The notes: generated from the letters alone by a model not told the origin. 64,000 bases of DNA from Anabaenopsis elenkinii CCIBt3563 (GCF_015245355.1 NZ_CP063311.1:3677179-3741178), one strand, 5' to 3'. Counted from the stretch's first letter, positions 17,590 to 27,333 are shown. Translations and numbers: made by a program.

Positions 17590-18383
17590 TAAAATTTAAC
17601 GAGAATTGCACAAGTCGCGTATTTCTGGGAGATGTAGCAGAAAGTGATGATTTGAATGGGCTTCACTATATAGGATACCTATTTGATGTGGGAACAGATT
17701 ACAAAAATCAAAGCACAAAAGCCCATTGGCTTTTAGTCGCCGTGTCTGCCCCGTCTGCCCGACAGGCAAGAAGCCAACAGGACAGGAAGCAATAATCCCA
17801 CGTGCTTCTAGCCCTAGGAGTATCAAAGACAGATTAACCTTCTTTCGCCCTTCCCTCTTCGAGAAAATTAGCTTTTTTGCTGGTGTGGACTGTGGGATGT
17901 GGAGATTTTGCCCACAGTAACCGCCTATAGGTAGAAGCTAAACCTGGTTGCTAGTGGATAAGTTAAACATTGAGAATATCGGTAAAGGAATGCTGTAGAT
18001 GCCATGAAAACAATCTTTAAGATAGCAACTACACCAAGTTTGGGAACAATGCCACAGATACAATCATGTGAGAACACAGATTGATTCTGGCTTTTGTAAT
18101 TACAAATTGGTCTTACTACCTTGCTTCTCCATGGTGTTTTATGTCAGTTCATCTTAAAAACAAAGCAACTCCCCGCAGGGAAGCTTTATCCTTTGTTTTC
18201 CCACTTTCAAGGTATGTAGTTTTCAATGCGGTTTGTCTAAAGCAACTCAATGACCGCTGGTTAATAAAGTAGAAACCCTAATGATCGATTTGGACTAAAG
18301 GATAATTTTCAAAATCCGAGCAATATGTGATACATGAATTACCAATCAACTAACAAAGCTACCGCTACCACCAGTGATTTCAA
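17590..18383. other. gene-free region with a decayed IS200/IS605-like right end
   Basis: About 790 bp between rnc and patU with no credible gene. At 17735-17826, read on the minus strand, it carries GAAGCACGTGGGATT and the peptide LEARGIIAS, then a stretch rich in GGGCAGAC. The stretch at 58259-58330 carries the near-identical DNA and LEVRGILAS. Both resemble the 3' ends of cyanobacterial TnpB-encoding elements. The rest is unassigned. Confidence 0.4.
17735..17826 (-). repeat. dispersed repeat copy 1, possible IS605-type remnant
   Basis: On the minus strand: CTAGAAGCACGTGGGATT, then TTGCTTCCT, then CTGTCGGGCAGACGGGGCAG and ACACGGC. The same modules in the same order stand at 58261-58316 on the plus strand. 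Confidence 0.5.
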
Positions 18384-19364
18384 CTAAATGGTATAACTAA
18401 TCGCGAACAGTAAAGACTGTTCGTCTAGTTCTGGAAAATCAACTTCTAGCGTATAAGTGGTAACTGGTTGATTGACGTCTAATTCTACACTTAGATTTCC
18501 TGGGGCAGCAGCATTGGCTATTGCCTGCTGACCATTTCCTTGCAATTTCAAATTTCCAGGAACAGGTAACTCACAATCAACTCTCAATTTCACTGGCTGA
18601 TGCTGAGAATGGCATTCTACCCTCACAGTCAGAGTTCCGGCACTGGTTAGCCATTGTCTTTCTACCACTGGGTTGGCTAAAGACACTGGTAAAGTCAAAT
18701 TATCTAGCAGTTGTTTAGCTGCAAGTAATGACAATGCCATCTGCTGGCGAGGTTGTAAGTCTGAGTAATTATTGTGTATCTGGGGAATTGTCTCCAAGGT
18801 GCTCACAGACCTATAGGTGCTTCTGAGCACCAATCCAGCTAAATCATTAATTGTCTGTGACTCATGGGGGAAAAAGCTCTCAACTACCTGAACGAGTTTT
18901 GCCCCTAAAGGTAGGGAAGATGTAATCAACCCCTGACATTTTTCCAATAATTTTTGGAAAACTTTATCGGGCAAGGGTATAGGCAGATTTAGCTCTGACT
19001 GCTGTGGTATCCATCCCCAGTTAGGAGTTAATACCAGCGATGGCTCTTCGACAAAATCTGGGTAATCGACTAATTGAGACTCCCATGGGAATAGAGGAGG
19101 CTGCTCTTGAGCTTGGATTTGTAGCCGACGCTTGAGGAGGGCTTGGAAACGTTCTTGCACAGTAGGAATTTCTCCCAATTGAAAGGTTTGGGGCATTCCT
19201 CCCAATTCTAGGTCACTGCTTGTGAAAGCAGCCACCTGCTTGAGAGGGTCGTCTACCCCGTCAATTTCCTTACACTTTAACAGTTTAAGCCCGTTAGTGT
19301 TAGTTTTATGAGCCAACAACCAATGGAGTAAATCCGATTGTAAGGATTCTGAGTCACTATTCAT
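18384..19364 (-). CDS. patU: heterocyst pattern protein PatU, unsplit form
   Basis: 326 residues from the ATG at 19364 (MNSDSESLQSDLLHWLLAH); a GTG at 19376 would add four. The product is a soluble protein with no enzyme motif I can see. Identification rests on its position directly after hetZ and on overall resemblance to the PatU family. In Anabaena PCC 7120 the gene is split into patU5 and patU3 and modulates heterocyst pattern; here it is one frame. Its start overlaps the hetZ stop by 8 bp (ATGAATAG), so the pair is translationally coupled. The C-terminal 90 residues look beta-rich (TLTVRVECHSQHQPVKLRVD). Confidence 0.75.
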   Translation of the reverse strand: MNSDSESLQSDLLHWLLAHKTNTNGLKLLKCKEIDGVDDPLKQVAAFTSSDLELGGMPQTFQLGEIPTVQERFQALLKRRLQIQAQEQPPLFPWESQLVDYPDFVEEPSLVLTPNWGWIPQQSELNLPIPLPDKVFQKLLEKCQGLITSSLPLGAKLVQVVESFFPHESQTINDLAGLVLRSTYRSVSTLETIPQIHNNYSDLQPRQQMALSLLAAKQLLDNLTLPVSLANPVVERQWLTSAGTLTVRVECHSQHQPVKLRVDCELPVPGNLKLQGNGQQAIANAAAPGNLSVELDVNQPVTTYTLEVDFPELDEQSLLFAISYTI

Positions 19365-20592
19365 GAGTAGATGCACTTGATCCGGATACTAGGGAGTTAC
19401 GAATTTCCCAGGCTTGTTCCAAAATTTTAAACCACCGTTTTTGGAGTTGGGCTGTTGATAAACCTAGAGTTTTGGCAATTTTCTCATCTGGATGTCCTTC
19501 TTGTTTCAATTTCAGTAACGCTCTGTGTTTATCATCTAATTGCGCTGTATAATTGTGCCATTGCTGGGGAGTTAAACCCAAATTAGTATGTAGTGAGGCT
19601 TCTAACCACTCATGAACTAATTCCCAACGGTGTAATAAGGCAAACCGAATCAGATGATATTTAAAGCGTTGCTGTAAGTAGTCCCGTTGACGGGGAGTTA
19701 AACCCAAAATAGACTCAATTTCCTGAGTTGATAAATCCTGGAGACGCAGAGAAAAGTAATCAGCACAATCAGATTGTTGTCGTTGTTCTAGATAATCCAT
19801 TAATTCAGTAATCACAACCGAACGGAGAGTATCTTCTTCAGGTTCTGTTTCTACCTGCATAGCCATTGCTGAACGCAACTGCTGTACTGCTGGTTCTTCC
19901 CAAGAACCATCGTTGTCATTGGAACTACCTTCTGCGGCTTGTTCTATGTCTACATTGGTTTCCTGGGGTTGCTGTTGGGAAAACGTTTGAGCCCGTAGGA
20001 TGATCAGCTGCTGCTGTCGTCCTGGTAAGGGAATTCGCCGCTTACCATAGCGTTCTGTAAACGCCATGTATTCTGCCAATTCCAGAAGAGTTTGGGGACG
20101 ATAAGTCGAGACCATTTGGTTTTCCCTCCGGAAGGCATTTAACGATTCCAGATAAAAACCTTGGAGAAAATCTTCAATAATGGTGAGTCGCCCTTGATAG
20201 CTCAACTGTCTTTGAGGAGGATTGATATAGCGATAAATAATTGCACTCAGAGTACTGTGTAACTCTACCCTACCCCGACTAGAACCTAACAGATAGTACC
20301 TAAGACACTGTTGTAAGCGATGTCTGGCTAGGGAAATAGCTGAACTTTGCACATCACCAGAAGCCTGGATACGTTTACTCTCTTGGCAAATTCGGTATAC
20401 TTCAGTGCTAATTCTTGTGGCTACATCATGGCAATTCTGCTGGGAAGCTTTAGTTGATTCCTGAAGCTCCTGATATAGGAGTTGGAATGTCCCTTCCATG
20501 CCGATAGAATTGTCTCCCTGAACGGTTGGGGTGGTAACTTTTTTGCTTGGAATTGTTGCAGTTGCGACTGAATTCATAGTCTCGGTTTTCAA
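19357..20592 (-). CDS. hetZ: heterocyst differentiation protein HetZ
   Basis: 411 residues (about 406 if M6 is used). HetZ acts early in heterocyst differentiation, in the HetR pathway, and is reported to bind DNA. Seen: a conserved N-terminal region (GTFQLLYQELQESTKASQQN, then YYLLGSSRGRVELHSTLSAI), an acidic low-complexity middle (about 215-255), and two helix-turn-helix-like segments near the C terminus (LSTQEIESILGLTPRQRDYL and PDEKIAKTLGLSTAQLQKRW). patU overlaps its end. The 168 bp upstream separates it from a divergent hypothetical gene; I could not find a convincing HetR palindrome there. Confidence 0.85.
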   Translation of the reverse strand: MKTETMNSVATATIPSKKVTTPTVQGDNSIGMEGTFQLLYQELQESTKASQQNCHDVATRISTEVYRICQESKRIQASGDVQSSAISLARHRLQQCLRYYLLGSSRGRVELHSTLSAIIYRYINPPQRQLSYQGRLTIIEDFLQGFYLESLNAFRRENQMVSTYRPQTLLELAEYMAFTERYGKRRIPLPGRQQQLIILRAQTFSQQQPQETNVDIEQAAEGSSNDNDGSWEEPAVQQLRSAMAMQVETEPEEDTLRSVVITELMDYLEQRQQSDCADYFSLRLQDLSTQEIESILGLTPRQRDYLQQRFKYHLIRFALLHRWELVHEWLEASLHTNLGLTPQQWHNYTAQLDDKHRALLKLKQEGHPDEKIAKTLGLSTAQLQKRWFKILEQAWEIRNSLVSGSSASTHE

Positions 20593-20760
20593 AAGACCCT
20601 AAAATACTGAGGTAAAACCTGTGACGACTGCGGGTGTTGGCTGGTTAAATTCTTCCCAGAATTAGGATGTGCCTATTTGGTGAGTTCCTAACTGTGATGT
20701 AATAGTTCACAATTTGATAGATGCTTTTGCCATTACCCACCGAGCCGTTGACAAGTCATT

Positions 20761-21234
20761 ATGGATTTAAAAACACAAGTTCAATTGCTAATTAATAATG
20801 CACCCCGCGATGGCATAACACCACATCTCGTTTCAGCAATTGCTCCTGCATTGATTGCGATCGCCCAGAAATTACGCCATTCCCAGTACTATATTCTCCA
20901 AAATGCTGAAGAGCGCTGGGTGTTAACTACATTAAGCAATCGTGCAGATCCAGGACTGGAAAAGCGCGTTATCTACGCTTTTCCTACCATACAGGATGTC
21001 TCCCTAATTTCACCTGCTGGGCTTGACCCTCAAATGCTAGCTAAAATTTTTCCTGTTACCCATATTTTGTTCCAAATGTTGGCACTAGAACCCGTAGATA
21101 GTATAGTCTTTTTAGAAACGCCTGGTAAGACCACTCATACTGTTGAAATCCAACGTTCACAATTACAAAATATCCTGCAAGAACGAGTGCAGCAACACCA
21201 AATTGGTAAACGAATCCCTCCAGATATTGCATAA
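20761..21234 (+). CDS. conserved hypothetical protein next to hetZ
   Basis: 157 residues from the ATG at 20761 (MDLKTQVQLLINNAPRDGIT). No named domain recognised. The protein is soluble with an alpha/beta pattern: helix (HLVSAIAPALIAIAQKLR), strands (YYILQNAEERWVLTTLS), and a later DSIVFLETPG segment. It reads like a small conserved cyanobacterial protein. It is divergent from hetZ, sharing the 168-bp upstream region, and convergent with sds 90 bp downstream. Confidence 0.7.
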   Translation: MDLKTQVQLLINNAPRDGITPHLVSAIAPALIAIAQKLRHSQYYILQNAEERWVLTTLSNRADPGLEKRVIYAFPTIQDVSLISPAGLDPQMLAKIFPVTHILFQMLALEPVDSIVFLETPGKTTHTVEIQRSQLQNILQERVQQHQIGKRIPPDIA

Positions 21235-21323
21235 ATAAATTTTGCAGTTAGGAGTACTTAGATACATCCAAGTACTCCCCACTGCAAGAAATAAAAATTT
21301 TTAAATTAAAAATTTGAAATTTG

Positions 21324-22295
21324 TTAATAAAGCCGACTAAGTACATAGTCAGCGATGTTAATTAGTGCCTGGCGTGATTCGGAAGGTGGTAGTACCTCAA
21401 GATGATCAACTGCTAACTTGGCATGGTAAGAGGCTAATTCCCTAGCTTGCTGTATACCTTGGCTATGTTGAATCAGCTCCAGTGCTTGCTCTAAATCTCC
21501 TTGCTGGTTAAACTTCCGTTCTATGAGGACTTCCAGATATGGTTTTTCCCCTAAAGCAAATAAAACGGGTGCAGTCAGATTGCCACTTTTGAGATCTGAA
21601 CCGGCAGGTTTACCCAAAGTATCTGTGGTACTAGTGAAATCTAAAATGTCATCCACAATCTGAAATGCCAGACCGAGATGACGACCGTAGCTATATAGAT
21701 GTTCGGCTGTTTCTGGGGAAACTTCACTAAGTAACCCAGATGCTTTGGCACTGTTAGCAATTAACGAGGCTGTTTTGTAATAGCTCTTTTTGAGGTAAGT
21801 CTCTATTGAAATGCTATTATCAAAACAATTTATTCCTTGCTGGATTTCGCCGGTAGCCAGATCCATAATCACTTCTGAGAGTAGTTTCACCACCTCCAAA
21901 TTGTCCAAGTTTGCTAAATACCAGGACGATTGGGCGAAGAGAAAATCTCCTGCTAGGACAGCAATGCGATTACCGAACAGACTATGAACAGTAGGCACAC
22001 CACGTCGCATTTGTGATTCATCTACCACATCGTCATGCACTAAGCTTGCCGTGTGAATCATTTCCGTTATTTCTGCTAGGCGCCGGTGACGCAGCGTTAT
22101 GTCTTTTTCTAACATTGTGGCCCGCGATATCAGCAAAACAATTGCTGGTCTGATACGCTTTCCCCCAGCTCCGAATAGATGTTCGGCGGCCATAAATAGG
22201 ATGGGGTGGCGATTTCCCACTAGCTGCTTGAGGTTATCTGCTAGCAGTCGCAGGTCTGCTTCCACAGGGGTAAACAGGGAGGTGGCTGAGGTCAT
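21324..22295 (-). CDS. sds: solanesyl/polyprenyl diphosphate synthase
   Basis: 323 residues, trans-polyprenyl diphosphate synthase. It builds the long prenyl tail of plastoquinone from isopentenyl diphosphate. The first aspartate-rich motif is LVHDDVVDESQMRRG (about residues 91-105), the second is FQIVDDILDFTSTTDTLGKP (about 216-235), and the substrate arginines are in GGKRIRPAIVLL. Chain length is inferred from the family; a shorter chain product is possible. The upstream kilobase is free of genes. Confidence 0.9.
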   Translation of the reverse strand: MTSATSLFTPVEADLRLLADNLKQLVGNRHPILFMAAEHLFGAGGKRIRPAIVLLISRATMLEKDITLRHRRLAEITEMIHTASLVHDDVVDESQMRRGVPTVHSLFGNRIAVLAGDFLFAQSSWYLANLDNLEVVKLLSEVIMDLATGEIQQGINCFDNSISIETYLKKSYYKTASLIANSAKASGLLSEVSPETAEHLYSYGRHLGLAFQIVDDILDFTSTTDTLGKPAGSDLKSGNLTAPVLFALGEKPYLEVLIERKFNQQGDLEQALELIQHSQGIQQARELASYHAKLAVDHLEVLPPSESRQALINIADYVLSRLY

Positions 22296-23366
22296 GGATG
22301 GGCGGACTCTGGCTTACGTTACGAAAGTTTACATATCCTACACTCATTTTAAGATAACCCTGTGCCAGCGCAAAGTTTTGATAAGAGAATACCTGCTTAT
22401 TTAGTCTCTATTTTGGACAAAAAACTCAGATCCTTAACAACCACAAGTTGGCTATAACCCTTATGGAAAGCCCCTATAGCTATGTTTCCTGCTCGGAAAA
22501 ATATTTTATGGATCAAAACAAATTTTTTTTGAGATTTATTGTCTATGTGCCATCAGATCCAGAAATCAATCTGACTTAATATTTTCTGTATATTGTTGAG
22601 GAGCTACTACGTGTCGTGTTTTATGCCTAGACTGCATGAGAAAAATATTGCTGTTTTTACCAGAAATTAATTTCTGCCAATGGGTACTATAAGTTAACTA
22701 AAATACATAGCTGCCAATATGTTTGATAAATAACAGTTGAACAATATCCATTTATTGAGCACCATGGATTGCTAAGTCCTGCCAGTTTGATTTTTGCATA
22801 TCTAAAAATTTTCAAATTTTATCCCAAACTTGAGTGAAAACTCAGGAGCGTTGTGTTAGGCTAAAATGTATGGATTTTAAATTTCTCAGAACTCATTTTC
22901 CAAGGGTAAACAGGTTTTAAGTGCTTTTACCTATTTGGTACTGAATTCTCAAATAATTAGTCGCTTTGAAGTAAGAAAAAGAAATTTATTTCTTTATTCG
23001 TTCTTTGTGCGGCAATTGAACCTCCTGATCTGGATTTTCGCGGTATCCTTATGGTTATTCGCTACCATATCTTAGCGTCTACTAGACGCTAAGGCTGATC
23101 TGGTCATAGAGGTGTGCCCATAAACAATGCAGACTCAGTAGACTGCTGAGGAGTACAGTTAGGTTTGCTGTTGAGCAATTCAACTGTTGTGGTGTGTGGT
23201 CTGCAAAAAAACTAATTTCAATAGTTATTTAGCTAACCGTAGATAATTGTAAATTTACGGAAGAGTTTAGTAGAGCAAACTACAGCCATCAAGGAAACCC
23301 TTGATTGGTTGAATTTCTTCTAATTAAAAAATTACATATTCCATTCATAGGGGTGCTGCTAGAAAG
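22296..23366. other. long gene-free region upstream of sds
   Basis: About 1.07 kb without a supported gene. It should contain the sds promoter at the left. A small hairpin TGAGT-GAAA-ACTCA lies near 22836. The right part, 23025-23184, has four closely spaced inverted repeats and a 9-bp direct repeat, listed separately as a possible RNA. Confidence 0.5.
23025..23184. ncRNA. candidate structured RNA (stacked hairpins)
   Basis: In 160 bp: TATGGT (23050-23055) pairs with ACCATA (23064-23069). CTTAGCGTCTA (23071-23081) pairs perfectly with TAGACGCTAAG (23083-23093). CTCAG (23134-23138) pairs with CTGAG (23146-23150). GTTGA (23170-23174) pairs with TCAAC (23180-23184). CTGATCTGG occurs at 23025-23033 and again at 23095-23103. 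Strand and transcription cannot be told. It does not match tmRNA, 6S or RNase P signatures I know. A decayed repeat is the alternative. Confidence 0.35.
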
Positions 23367-23564
23367 ATGATTTACGGGAAGATGCCTATGTTGACTTTTA
23401 TTTTAGCTGCGGGATATTTGTTTACAGTTTACTTATTATTAGCTCTAGCCAAGAGAAGTGGTAAACAATCTGCTCCTAGGGATTTACTTATCACTAACTC
23501 AGAAAAAGACAAACAAGATGTGTCAATAACTCATCAGGTGACTGAGGTTGTCAATAGTCAATAA
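23367..23564 (+). CDS. small single-helix membrane protein, hypothetical
   Basis: 65 residues from the ATG at 23367 (MIYGKMPMLTFILAAGYLF). One membrane helix spans about residues 8-27, then a basic stretch (AKRSGKQ) and a polar, charged tail (NSEKDKQDVSITHQVTEV). AGAAAG upstream could serve as ribosome binding site. The layout is typical of small cyanobacterial membrane proteins but I know no family for it. It converges with murI (48 bp between stops). It may not be real; the composition and positive-inside topology favour it. Confidence 0.45.
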   Translation: MIYGKMPMLTFILAAGYLFTVYLLLALAKRSGKQSAPRDLLITNSEKDKQDVSITHQVTEVVNSQ

Positions 23565-23611
23565 ACTAGCTTGACCAGGGATGGTTATAAAGTCAAAATA
23601 ATCATCAATTC

Positions 23612-24484
23612 TCAATGACTGGTAAAGTTGGAAACTGATGTGTCATTGAAATCAGCCACCTCAACAGTTGGAGTATAGCCTAGCCACGGGATACTCGATT
23701 GAGCGAATTGCTGTGGACAACCACTGACCCAGAAGCGAGTAGCTACTGGGGGGTATGTATTGCTTAATCCTAATAGTTCTAAATCTTGACTACAAGCAGC
23801 GACAACGTGAACAGCTGGGTCTACTAGTTTGACTTGAGAGGGGAGGATTGATCGCAGTACAGGTGCAAGATGGGGATAATGGGTACAACCGTAAATTAAT
23901 GTATCAATTTCTTCCTGGATTAACGGCTGTAAATATGACCGTGCCACTTCAGTAGTATAGGGGTCATGAATGCGATTTTGTTCAATGAGTGGCACGAACT
24001 CAGGGCAACTAACTTGCCAGACTTGGACATTGGCATTAATTTCTAAAATAGCATGGCGATAGGCATTACTTTTGGCTGTGGCTGGGGTAGCAATTACACC
24101 AATACGCTTTCCTTGCTGCACTGCTGCCTTAGCTCCTGGTAGGATAACTCCCAGAATAGGCATACTAAACTCCCTACGTACTATTTCCAATGCGAGGGCA
24201 GAACTAGTATTACAAGCCATAATCACCATTTTTACACGTTGGTGTTGCATCCAGTTGAGGATTTGGCGCACATACCTTAAAATTTCAGCTTGTGAACGAA
24301 TGCCATAAGGTAAGTGAGCGGTATCTCCAAAATAAATGATAGATTCCTGGGGAAGATGCCGATAAAGTTGTTGCAGGACTGTCAGCCCACCCACACCACT
24401 GTCAAAAACGCCGATGGGGGCTCGTTGAGGTTCTTGCTCGCCAAAATGGTCAGGATTATTTTTAAAGATAGAAGATGAATACAC
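23612..24484 (-). CDS. murI: glutamate racemase
   Basis: 290 residues. It supplies D-glutamate for peptidoglycan. Both catalytic cysteines are visible: MACNTSSALAL (about residue 94) and IYGCTHYPHLAPVL (about 206), with GVFDSGVGGLTVL at the N terminus and YFGDTAHLPYG after it. Length is normal, with about 20 extra N-terminal residues. It is 177 bp downstream of amiC on the same strand, a wall-biosynthesis pairing. Confidence 0.94.
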   Translation of the reverse strand: MYSSSIFKNNPDHFGEQEPQRAPIGVFDSGVGGLTVLQQLYRHLPQESIIYFGDTAHLPYGIRSQAEILRYVRQILNWMQHQRVKMVIMACNTSSALALEIVRREFSMPILGVILPGAKAAVQQGKRIGVIATPATAKSNAYRHAILEINANVQVWQVSCPEFVPLIEQNRIHDPYTTEVARSYLQPLIQEEIDTLIYGCTHYPHLAPVLRSILPSQVKLVDPAVHVVAACSQDLELLGLSNTYPPVATRFWVSGCPQQFAQSSIPWLGYTPTVEVADFNDTSVSNFTSH

Positions 24485-24631
24485 AGGTAGATATTAATTT
24501 TGGTTTGGGGTTATAAAATAAAAAATGTAGCAGAAAATTTGTAATTCGTAATGGCTTCCAACTATAACTAGGTAAAACAAGCTCTCAGCCATTACTGTAG
24601 ATAAGGTGGGATATTTCAATGCAACAAGAAG

Positions 24632-24653
24632 CCCCATCCGCCACGGGGTGGGG
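24632..24653 (-). terminator. hairpin terminator after amiC
   Basis: On the minus strand, nine bases after the amiC stop, CCCCA and TGGGG arms (24649-24653 and 24632-24636), extended by CC/GG pairs, form a GC-rich hairpin followed by CTTCTTGTTG. It is a plausible intrinsic terminator, which would leave murI with its own promoter. Confidence 0.5.
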
Positions 24654-24661
24654 TAATTCGC

Positions 24662-26617
24662 CTATCTTCGTTGTAGATATTGGAGAATACCACGAGCGAT
24701 CGCATCGGCCATTTGATTTTGGTAAGCTGTGCTTCTGAGTCTAGCAGCATCCTCTGCACCTGTGACAAAACCCACCTCTACTAGAACCGAGGGCATAGTG
24801 TTTCTTCTGAGGACATAAAATCTGGCTCGCCGCACCTGTCTATCTCTGATCGTGACATTTTGCAGAACACTGTTATGAATCGAGCGAGCAAGACTCTGAC
24901 CATTGTCGTAATAATATGTTTCTAAGCCATTGACATCTGGACGACTCATACTGATGGCATTGGCATGGATACTGACAAATAAATCAGCATTAGTTCGCGC
25001 TGCTAAATTCACTCGTTCTTGTAGGCTAACAAAATAGTCAGAATCACGAGTTAATACAACTTGGATGCCATTTTGCTGCAAAATCGCTGCTATTCTTTTG
25101 CTAATAGGTAAAACTATATCGCTTTCGCGCAGCCCGCCAATACCAATTGCGCCCGGGTCTCTACCACCGTGTCCGGGGTCTATCATCACGACAGCTCTAG
25201 TTTTCCGTGCTGGACTTGGAACAGGCTGGGGTGTGGGTTGGGGCACAGAAGTTGCCGTGGGTAGTTGCCCTTGGGTTGGTAGTCCTAGGGGAGGTAAGGC
25301 CACTGGGGGAGAAACCACTGTACCCCGACGAGAACCTTGTAATTGTAGAGCCAAAAGCTGGTTGCTGACTTGATTAATTTCCCCAATTTGTACTCCCGCT
25401 GCCGGTTGTACCAAGATCACCACTGTATTGTCTTGAGGTTGTAGGCGTACCCGGAGGATGGGACTATTAGGACTAAAATTTGGACCAGTGACGTTTTCAG
25501 CTAACTGAGCATTGGGAATAGTGATTCGGAACAAACCAGAGGATCTATCCCACCCACTAGTGGCATTGACCGCTTTATCTGATCTAATCAGTAACTGCGT
25601 ATCATTATTACCTAGTTCTATAGCCTGAATTATTGCTGGTGCTCCTGCGGTTACGCTGGGATTTATATGATCGGCGACTGGTCTGTTGGCTGTTACCAGG
25701 GTTCCTGTCTGATGACTGCTGCTAGGCTCAGTCCTAGTATTACGGGAATTATGGGAATTATTATTACCTGGTAATCCCACAACACGAGAGGGCAAAAGAA
25801 CTAAACCATTGGTGCTACTATTCATTGAGCGCCAATCTGGGCTATCTTTGTCTACCCGCAAGGTCATGCGGACACTGGGGGGTTGGCCGTTTAAGGGAGC
25901 TAATTCAATCCGACTAATACCATGTCTATTAACTTCCTGACTTCGCTGTGTCAGACTCGCTGATAAACTTGCGTCGGCGATATCCATAACAATCGTATTG
26001 CGATCGCGGCTCCGATTGATTTTCACTTCAGGAGCGCCGCCGTTGGTTCGCAAAAACAACCCATCCCCTGTTACTAATAAGTTCTCAATTTGAATCTTTC
26101 CGGATATGGTGCTGGCAATTTGCTTTCCTAGGGACTCCGCTGGCGGTGATAAGAACTCCGGTTTGGTATCATCAGAGTCAATAGTGACCACAGTATAGGT
26201 ACTTCTGGCAGAAGATTCTGTTACCTCTGGTGTTGGGGTTGGCAATTGTACCTGCCAGCGATTGCCACCAACGTTTTCAAATTTCACCTGCTGTGGGTCT
26301 AGGGTGTACCCAGGACTGAGTTCAACAACTAGGCGCGTTGTTTGTGGATCGAACTGTGCCACCCGGATAACACGAATAGCACCACCTATTTCTTGTGTGG
26401 ACTGTGGTCGTCCGAAGGTCGTTCCGGGCAAATCAATGACCAGACGAGTAGGATTGAATATCAGCTGTGCTTGGGGTTGAACAGGGCTGTTCGTATGAAT
26501 ATCGAGACGATTTTGATTGGCATCAAAACGCCAAGACTCCAGTTTTGCTGCTACAGCCGGCGACGATAGTAAGACGATAGTTCCTACTGTACTGGGTAGT
26601 AACCAGTGTAATTTCAC
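24662..26617 (-). CDS. amiC: N-acetylmuramoyl-L-alanine amidase, AmiC type with two AMIN domains
   Basis: 651 residues: signal peptide (1-23, ending SSPAVAA), a first AMIN domain (about 27-110, LESWRFDANQNRLDIHTN), a linker, a second AMIN-like region (about 330-435), a proline-rich linker (LPTATSVPQPTPQPVPSPA), and a C-terminal Amidase_3 domain (about 478-648). Zinc and catalytic residues are seen in VMIDPGHGGRDPGAIG, GLRESDIVL, LFVSIHANAISM and LVEVGFVTG. In heterocystous cyanobacteria AmiC enzymes drill septal nanopores and are needed for cell-cell communication and differentiation. Nostoc genomes I know have two adjacent copies; here only one is seen. Confidence 0.92.
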   Translation of the reverse strand: MKLHWLLPSTVGTIVLLSSPAVAAKLESWRFDANQNRLDIHTNSPVQPQAQLIFNPTRLVIDLPGTTFGRPQSTQEIGGAIRVIRVAQFDPQTTRLVVELSPGYTLDPQQVKFENVGGNRWQVQLPTPTPEVTESSARSTYTVVTIDSDDTKPEFLSPPAESLGKQIASTISGKIQIENLLVTGDGLFLRTNGGAPEVKINRSRDRNTIVMDIADASLSASLTQRSQEVNRHGISRIELAPLNGQPPSVRMTLRVDKDSPDWRSMNSSTNGLVLLPSRVVGLPGNNNSHNSRNTRTEPSSSHQTGTLVTANRPVADHINPSVTAGAPAIIQAIELGNNDTQLLIRSDKAVNATSGWDRSSGLFRITIPNAQLAENVTGPNFSPNSPILRVRLQPQDNTVVILVQPAAGVQIGEINQVSNQLLALQLQGSRRGTVVSPPVALPPLGLPTQGQLPTATSVPQPTPQPVPSPARKTRAVVMIDPGHGGRDPGAIGIGGLRESDIVLPISKRIAAILQQNGIQVVLTRDSDYFVSLQERVNLAARTNADLFVSIHANAISMSRPDVNGLETYYYDNGQSLARSIHNSVLQNVTIRDRQVRRARFYVLRRNTMPSVLVEVGFVTGAEDAARLRSTAYQNQMADAIARGILQYLQRR

Positions 26618-27333
26618 AATCCTTTCTCCTGATTCGCATTTACGGGAGCCATCAATATCTGAACATATTGGCTAATCGTCACACTGTTACAACCTAATCT
26701 TTATCTTTGTTACTGCTGTGACTTTTGTGCTGGTATAAAGACACAATTAATGGCTGAGATTCCTAATATCACCTCTAACTTTGCCATCCTATTAGGATAT
26801 AGTATTCACGCGTGCAAATTATTTTAGATGCAACGAGATTACCACCACAATTAACCATAGTTTTTTTTGTCAATGCTTAGTTGTTAATACTTGATTTAGC
26901 CTTTTGATTGTGACTTTGGTCATGGCTGACAATTTTCATCGATTCCTAAAACCAACTATTAATTAGTTTTAGAGAAATTACCTGGAATCTTTCTATACTG
27001 CTTTTCAAAGCATCACCAATCCTGTTCATACCTCCTTCAAATCATCAATTTAATTGTTGTCAGCAAACTGAAAATCCTTACTAATACTTGATAATAACAA
27101 GTATCTGAATTAACATTTAAATCGTTGGAATATACGCAAAATATAGCATTTTGAATGCTGGTAGTAGTCAGACAAAAACTATAATTTACAGTCTCCAAAG
27201 ACGAGTATTTGGGGATTATGTTTCCTGTGGTTGAGGACTAGTTAGCTAGTAATGGGGATTTCATATGAGAAACACTTTTTCCCAAACCCTAAACTCCAGT
27301 CTTTATGTCATCAGGGGTACCAGAAGCCCCTGG
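26618..27333. other. gene-free region between amiC and a pseudogene
   Basis: About 715 bp, AT-rich, no credible frame on either strand. It must contain the amiC promoter. A hairpin CAGGGG...CCCCTG at about 27312-27332 sits just past the restored stop of the antiporter pseudogene and could be its old terminator. Confidence 0.45.

Noticed and set aside
18081..18272. 63-residue plus-strand frame downstream of rnc
   Set aside because: No family, unusual composition and no ribosome binding site; lies in decayed repeat DNA.
20693..20711. TGTGA...TCACA palindrome between hetZ and its divergent neighbour
   Set aside because: The arms match a CRP-type site but the spacer is 9 bases instead of 6, so the helix phasing is wrong. 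Could be a chance palindrome.
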